A stretch of DNA of 34,609 nucleotides from a virus: positions 1-34,609 of IMG/VR virus record IMGVR_UViG_3300023178_000149; one strand, given 5' to 3'. Of the stretch, positions 30,319-34,609 are shown in pieces (position 1 is the stretch's first letter; every line of letters begins with the position of its first letter). The notes below the pieces were generated by a model, which saw only the letters and a list, made by a program, of their open reading frames with translations, did no database searches and was not told the DNA's origin. A program made the position numbers and the translations under genes.

Positions 30319-32492
30319 GCTCTACTCCGTACTCCGGCCATTAAATTGCCTGCTCCTCTAACAGCACTAATTTGATCTTTACCTATTCTAGTCTGTTGTG
30401 TATTTATTCTTACTAATTGTAACATCAATTGGTTAAGATTGTCAAGTAATTCTTCCATTCTTTGATTAGGTTTTAACATCGATTGACTTTGTTGTTGATT
30501 AGAATTATTTGTTGTATTGTTCATTTGTGCAAGCATATCATTGATCATAGGAGTTATTTCATTTCCAACTGATCCAAGATCAGATGAACTTATTTTTTTC
30601 ATCATGTTAGGAATAGTTGCCATTAGATTTTTTGCAGCATCAGTCATGGGCATACCTGTCCCTGCTAATTGATTTGCAATATCATCTATAGGAAAGTTTG
30701 CAAATTGACTAAAAATTTCATTTGACAAAACATTTCCATCTAGTCCAGGAGCAAATAATTCTGGTCCTTCTTCGCCAATTGCGTAAAACTTTTTAGCATC
30801 AATTGGTCCACCATCTGCTCTAAATCCTCCAAAATTTTCTCTTAAAGCATCTCCAAGTTCTCCTAGATTACCTACTCGAGTTAATAATCCAGCGGAGGTT
30901 GTAATTGGTTCGAACAATTCTCTAAACTGATTTGTTTCTAATTGTGCTTTGTCTCCTGGGGTCATCGCTTGATCGATGATGCCTGCTGATGTGCCACCAA
31001 TAACAGATGCTCCAGTTTGTATTCCGCCAAGTGCTGTTGAAACAGTATCTGCTAATCTTGTATTTGCACTTAGATTAGCACCAATTCTTTCCATTGCAGT
31101 TGCGGAAGCATTTGCTAATGCAATAGTAGTACGGTTTAGCTCTCTGCTAATAGTTTGACCGTCGGCATCTCCACTTGATCTAGCGTTTGCTTCTTCTACA
31201 GCTCTTGCCCTTCTTACTTCAGCTGCTTCTGATCTAGATATTATTCTAGCTCTTCTACCTTCTCTAGCAGCAGCTTCATTTTCTTCTCTTTGTAATTCTG
31301 ATTGAAAACTTTCTACACTACGCTGAAAACTTTCTGTAGATGATAATAAATCAGCTTGGAATTGTCCTGCTGTTGAACCTGCTCCAGCCATTCTTGCTGC
31401 TGCAAGGTTAGTACTGCTAACAAATTCTCTTGAGGCATTACCTGAGGCTGTAGCTAATAGTTGTTGTATCCGTGCTCTTTTTTCTGCATCGCTCATTTGA
31501 GCAGACGTAGTATTAGCAATCATTCTAATTTGTCGGGCAGTAGCAGGGTTCATAGCTTCAAAGTTTTTAGTTAAATCACTTACTGGACCGCCTACTTGAA
31601 GTATGTCTTGATAAAATGCTTGTGCTGCTGGACCTAATTCGGATAATCCTGTCATAGACTGATTAAATGCTTCTTGAGCATTTGTGATACCTTGTGCTTC
31701 AAGTTGTCTTAAAGCAGCAATATTTTTACCATCTCTTTGAGCATCTAAAAGTGATTGTCTCTGTTCTTCTGCACTTTTGCCTGTTAAATCTGCTACAACT
31801 GCCATGTCTTTGGCCATTTGTAATGTTGCTTGTGCAACTTGCTGATCGCTCATGCCTTGGAGCATTCTTTGACGACCTAGTAACTCTGCATTATCTATAA
31901 GGGCAGCATTAGCCTCTTCTAATGTATAACCTAGGTTCATCATCCCTTCTATTGTTTGCCCATCTTCAAACATTGCTCTTGAAAGTTCTGTAAATCGTCT
32001 AGCACCTTGGTTTACACTGCTTCCTAATCCTGCTAATGCTTGTGCATTTCTTCCTACTAAGTTAGCAAATTGATCTAGAGGAAGCCTTGTTTGTGCGGCG
32101 CCTGCACGTAATGCACCTAAATCACCATTAAACCCGGCACCTACTTTAGATAAATTTTGAAATGTTGCATTGGTTTCTTCTAAAAACCCTACGCCAACTC
32201 CTGCTAATCCTGCTAAACCCTCTATAGAATCGCCTAAAAATCCAGGAAGCCTGCCGCCTAAACTTCCTATATCACCAAAAAGTTGGCCTACAGTTCCGCC
32301 ACCTCTAGTTATAAAACCAGCAGCATCACCAAATGCTCCTGCTAATCCTTTAGCACCATCTGATGCTTGTTGCAAACCAAATCCGCCAGAATTTTGCCTA
32401 CTCGGAGAAGGAGTAGAACTACCTCTATTAGCTGCTCGCAACAATTGTTGAAATTGTGCGTCTGTTAATTGTATAGGATCGCCGTCTGCCAT
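30315..32492 (-). CDS. putative tail tape measure protein
   Basis: This 725-residue protein is mostly helical and rich in Ala, Gln and Gly. It has a hydrophobic Gly-rich section at about 40-115 and coiled-coil stretches (EFVSSTNLAAARMAG..., SFQRSVESFQSELQREENEA). At about residues 553-582 it has RADGGPIDAKKFYAIGEEGP followed by ELFAPG. That 'GG-x-YxxGExGPElfxP' element is characteristic of tape measure C-termini. Such proteins set tail length and occupy the tube lumen. At about 1.5 angstroms per residue, 725 residues would suit a tail of roughly 100 nm, similar to T4. The likely T4 counterpart is gp29 (590 residues), but I see no clear full-length similarity. It starts 50 bases from its promoter and its stop overlaps the portal start. 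Confidence 0.85.
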   Translation of the reverse strand: MADGDPIQLTDAQFQQLLRAANRGSSTPSPSRQNSGGFGLQQASDGAKGLAGAFGDAAGFITRGGGTVGQLFGDIGSLGGRLPGFLGDSIEGLAGLAGVGVGFLEETNATFQNLSKVGAGFNGDLGALRAGAAQTRLPLDQFANLVGRNAQALAGLGSSVNQGARRFTELSRAMFEDGQTIEGMMNLGYTLEEANAALIDNAELLGRQRMLQGMSDQQVAQATLQMAKDMAVVADLTGKSAEEQRQSLLDAQRDGKNIAALRQLEAQGITNAQEAFNQSMTGLSELGPAAQAFYQDILQVGGPVSDLTKNFEAMNPATARQIRMIANTTSAQMSDAEKRARIQQLLATASGNASREFVSSTNLAAARMAGAGSTAGQFQADLLSSTESFQRSVESFQSELQREENEAAAREGRRARIISRSEAAEVRRARAVEEANARSSGDADGQTISRELNRTTIALANASATAMERIGANLSANTRLADTVSTALGGIQTGASVIGGTSAGIIDQAMTPGDKAQLETNQFRELFEPITTSAGLLTRVGNLGELGDALRENFGGFRADGGPIDAKKFYAIGEEGPELFAPGLDGNVLSNEIFSQFANFPIDDIANQLAGTGMPMTDAAKNLMATIPNMMKKISSSDLGSVGNEITPMINDMLAQMNNTTNNSNQQQSQSMLKPNQRMEELLDNLNQLMLQLVRINTQQTRIGKDQISAVRGAGNLMAGVRSRA
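30401..30408 (-). promoter_or_regulatory. possible internal late promoter (AATAAATA) for the portal gene
   Basis: Minus-strand AATAAATA lies inside the 3' end of the tape-measure-like gene, 83 bases before the portal ATG. It could provide portal transcription independent of the tail gene. Confidence 0.4.
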
Positions 32493-32529
32493 TCAATATT
32501 CCAAATAATAAAGTGCGCATTTAATTTTT

Positions 32530-32556
32530 AATAAATACATGTACAAAGTATTTATC
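32530..32556. promoter_or_regulatory. two overlapping, opposed late promoters (inverted repeat)
   Basis: AATAAATA on the plus strand (32530-32537) and GATAAATA on the minus strand (32549-32556) form a near-perfect inverted repeat (ATAAATAC / GTATTTAT) with a 9-base centre. With T4-like spacing both would start near 32543, firing rightward into gp26 and leftward into the tape-measure-like gene. Each -10 box lies inside the other's initial transcribed region. Confidence 0.65.
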
Positions 32557-32567
32557 GGAAAAAATAT

Positions 32568-33431
32568 ATGAGCAGTTTTCTTCAAAGTCGTCAGCGACAA
32601 CCAAAGTTATTTATTGACCTACCTAGCGGTGGAAAATATTATGACGATACAGTAATAAAAGATCAGCAATACACTCAGATACCAGTTTATGGTATGAATG
32701 CAATGGACGAAATAATGTTTAAAACTCCAGATGCATTGTTTACAGGAGAAGCAACTGTTAGGGTTGTACAAAGTTGTGTACCTGCAATACTTGATCCATG
32801 GAAAATAGTTGGTTTTGATATTGATTATATTTTAATTGCTATTCGTATTGCTACATATGGTGACGAATTACCTATACAGTCAAGTTGTCCGCATTGTAAT
32901 GAAGAAAATGAAAGTGTGCTAAGTTTAACAAATATGTTAGATGGATATTCGCAGTATCAAACAGACTATCAATTTGAAATTGAAGATTATACATTTAATT
33001 TAAAACCCATTACATATAGGCAGTTAACAGATTTTGCAATGCAAAACTATCAATTTGAAAGAACTTTAGTACAAATTGCAGCAAACAAAGACTTAGATCC
33101 AAAGAAAAAAACAGATATGCAAAACGATGTTTACATTAAGTCTAACGAACTAAACATTAGATTAGCAATTAGTTATATTGCAAACGTTATGTCCAATGGA
33201 GAAGTCGAAGAAGACACACAGGAAATAACTGATTTTATTGTAAACAACGAAGCAGTATTTTACAATAGACTCAAAGAAGGAATTTTTGATCTTAGTGCAA
33301 GATGGAATGTTCCTAATATACAACTTAAATGTGCAGCAGAAGAGTGCGAAAAAGATTATGAAACAAAAATCGATATGGATTACGCAAATTTTTTCGGTTT
33401 AAAATTCTTACGCTCTCGGACTCTGATATAA
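32568..33431 (+). CDS. 26: baseplate hub / tail-assembly protein, gp26 family
   Basis: This 287-residue protein is recognised from MSSFLQSRQRQPKLFIDLPS with GGKYY, a KTPDALFTGEA segment, VGFDIDYILIAIRIATYGDE and a CPHC pair (107-110) later matched by C255/C260, a possible metal site. This is the T4 baseplate (gp26/gp51-like) family, with roles in assembly of the baseplate hub and tail. It starts at ATG 32568 with a GGA-containing weak ribosome binding site. It is the only plus-strand unit in the window. Its last 23 codons overlap a longer -1-frame ORF and contain three slippery heptamers, so a C-terminally extended form is likely. Confidence 0.85.
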   Translation: MSSFLQSRQRQPKLFIDLPSGGKYYDDTVIKDQQYTQIPVYGMNAMDEIMFKTPDALFTGEATVRVVQSCVPAILDPWKIVGFDIDYILIAIRIATYGDELPIQSSCPHCNEENESVLSLTNMLDGYSQYQTDYQFEIEDYTFNLKPITYRQLTDFAMQNYQFERTLVQIAANKDLDPKKKTDMQNDVYIKSNELNIRLAISYIANVMSNGEVEEDTQEITDFIVNNEAVFYNRLKEGIFDLSARWNVPNIQLKCAAEECEKDYETKIDMDYANFFGLKFLRSRTLI

Positions 33432-33628
33432 TTGAATATTCTAAACAACTTGACAATGACGTTAAACGCATCAAAGATCAACGCTATAGAATAGGTTGGT
33501 ACATGCGAGGTAGTGTAACGTATGAAGATTTAATGTTTAATATAAGTCATGAAGACATCGAAATCTTTAACAACATAATCAAAGAAAATATCGAAATGAC
33601 CGAAAAAGCTAGGATGCCCTTGCTTTAA
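33362..33628 (+). CDS. -1-frame extension of gp26 (probable frameshift product)
   Basis: This frame opens just after a TGA at 33359 and runs 88 codons to a TAA at 33626. It has no ATG until 33503, which alone would give only 41 residues (MRGSVTYEDLMF...ARMPLL) with a weak ribosome binding site. The frame upstream of that ATG is rich in coding-like residues (SDSDIIEYSKQLDNDVKRIK, then DQRYRIGWYMRG), so the functional reading probably enters from gp26 by a -1 shift. The full gp26-extension would be 353 residues. It overlaps the opposite-strand gene's end by 20 bases. An alternative is an indel in a homopolymer during sequencing or assembly. Confidence 0.7.
   Translation, partial: NKNRYGLRKFFRFKILTLSDSDIIEYSKQLDNDVKRIKDQRYRIGWYMRGSVTYEDLMFNISHEDIEIFNNIIKENIEMTEKARMPLL
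33386..33404 (+). other. candidate -1 ribosomal slippery site cluster
   Basis: In the gp26 frame three heptamers of the X-XXY-YYZ form occur: A-AAT-TTT (33386-33392), T-TTT-TTC (33389-33395) and T-TTA-AAA (33398-33404). The gp26 stop is 24 bases after the last one. Slipping back one base at T-TTA-AAA continues after Lys279 as ILTLSDSD in the extension frame. Confidence 0.65.
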
Positions 33629-34609
33629 GTTTTTCCTTGCCTTTGCGGAACATTTGCATAAGATCTTCGTCTGATTTGATTAATTCTTTTAGATTATCTT
33701 CTACATCTTGTTTTGTAATAGTTGCCTCACTAATAGATTCTTGTTCTACACCACTGTCTGCGCCGAGTGTAGTTGGGTCATCGCCCGGAATGATATTAAA
33801 GTGATCTTGAAATTCGTTTACTTCCATCATTAGATTTGCAAACATTGGTACACCTTGTGCGTTCTGTTCCGGAAATGCATACCTTATACCGTTAGTAACA
33901 ACTTCTACTGCGCCTACTCTTTTTAGCGCCCATTCTAAACCTTCTGTGCCGTAAAAAGCAAGTAATCCCCCGCCTACAAGTGCTGCTAGCCAGCCAAGAA
34001 AGTTACTACCAAAAAGAAAAATAATTGCAGCACTTGCAGCAGCGCCTATTGCTCTGCCTCCTGCGTAACCTAAAACTCCAGCTGTAATTGTTTTAAGTGC
34101 CGCAGTGGCCATAAGTTCTGTTACTAACTCATACTGTTCTGTCATTTTAGGTGTAATTTGGAGATCATCGGGCTGCACACCTGCTGCAAGCTGACGGTCA
34201 ATTTCTAAAGAAGCAACACGCAAATAATTATCCATTTGTTCTTCTGCTTCTAATATAGTTAATCCTGTAGATACTAATACGCCTATTGGTCCTACTTTGC
34301 TGCCAAGCCAGCCAGCTAAACCAGTTTTCATCCAAGCAGCAAGTTTACGTCCACCCGGTGATGGTACAGGATTTCTGTTTTGAGATGAAGGTCTTGTTCT
34401 AGTTTGGCCAACAAATCCAGGTCTATCTGAAGGATCTACGGTTATGTCATCGATACCTCTTCTTAAAGTTGGTTCGCGTCTACCGCCACTAGATGGTCTT
34501 GTTTCGCCCCTCAGTCTAGGTCTACCATCTCGATCTAAAACAGGTCTTCCGTTATCAAATTCCAATGGAGGTAAACCTTTTTGTTTACGAGCTCTATTAG
34601 TAAGTGATT
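33609..34609 (-). CDS. glycine-rich structural protein, unrecognised (N-terminus beyond window)
   Basis: The minus-strand frame is open from the right edge to the TAG at 33609, at least 332 residues. A TTG at 34565 could be read as a start, but the open frame continues upstream (RARKQKGLPPLEFDNGRP), so the true start is probably outside the window. The N-terminal part is Arg/Pro/Ser-rich and disordered (RPRLRGETRPSS...). The middle has two hydrophobic Gly/Ala-rich segments (GWLGSKVGPIGVLVSTGLT; AIIFLFGSNFLGWLAALVGG) that could insert in a membrane or line a tail lumen. The end is charged and helical. Its 3' end overlaps the gp26 extension by 20 bases, tail to tail. The gp26 and tape-measure neighbours suggest a tail protein; the role is unknown. 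Confidence 0.75.
   Translation of the reverse strand, partial: SLTNRARKQKGLPPLEFDNGRPVLDRDGRPRLRGETRPSSGGRREPTLRRGIDDITVDPSDRPGFVGQTRTRPSSQNRNPVPSPGGRKLAAWMKTGLAGWLGSKVGPIGVLVSTGLTILEAEEQMDNYLRVASLEIDRQLAAGVQPDDLQITPKMTEQYELVTELMATAALKTITAGVLGYAGGRAIGAAASAAIIFLFGSNFLGWLAALVGGGLLAFYGTEGLEWALKRVGAVEVVTNGIRYAFPEQNAQGVPMFANLMMEVNEFQDHFNIIPGDDPTTLGADSGVEQESISEATITKQDVEDNLKELIKSDEDLMQMFRKGKEKLKARAS

Noticed and set aside
34563-34565. TTG as the start codon of the rightmost gene
   Set aside because: The frame stays open to the window edge with coding-like sequence and no ribosome binding site before the TTG, so the start is probably outside the window.

Overview
The window is a virion-structure region of a large, AT-rich, T4-like marine myovirus. 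Head genes of the T4 set (20, 21, 22, 23, plus an enlarged gene-67-like core gene) are recognisable, together with a gp26-family baseplate/tail-assembly gene and a tape-measure-like gene. Most of the left 22 kb encodes very large beta-rich fibre or appendage proteins of the kind seen in marine T4-like phages. Late promoters of the T4 type (NATAAATA) precede several units. A glutamine riboswitch of the 'downstream-peptide' kind lies next to the major capsid gene. That RNA class is typical of cyanobacteria and their phages, so a cyanophage is the best guess. The host is an inference, because no photosynthesis or host-specific metabolic gene lies in the window. I see no tRNA, integrase, IS element or CRISPR array.

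Layout, right to left, which is the direction of most transcription. At the right edge (33609-34609, minus) is a glycine-rich structural gene that runs off the window. On the plus strand is the gp26 homologue (32568-33431), with a second reading frame overlapping its end in the -1 frame. Two late promoters facing each other (32530-32556) drive gp26 to the right and a tape-measure-like gene (30315-32492) to the left. The head module follows: portal gp20, an 82-residue conserved small protein, a Rossmann/MptE-like accessory gene, a terminator, then the acidic core protein, gp21 protease, gp22 scaffold and gp23 capsid, ending at a strong terminator (about 23545).

The 618 bases between gp23 and the next structural gene hold a glutamine riboswitch, a 32-codon ORF with a strong ribosome binding site, about 240 bases rich in hairpins, a second terminator, and a late promoter with a long leader.

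From 22959 to the left edge all genes are minus-strand appendage genes. A group of small structural proteins comes first. Then come two long paralogous fibres (1379 and 1243 residues; the second carries a LamG insertion). Two more small proteins follow, and finally a second family of giants. That family is a 1920-residue protein with seven CBM-like repeats, a beta-helix and a beta-propeller, then a tandem paralogue split into two overlapping genes (667 residues plus at least 1345 residues running off the left edge).

Together the genes build the prohead and its protease-matured core, the portal, the tail length-control machinery and a large set of host-adhesion structures. The least ordinary parts are the riboswitch/peptide/RNA cassette, the likely -1 frameshift at the end of gp26, the mutually overlapping promoters, and the split giant adhesin.
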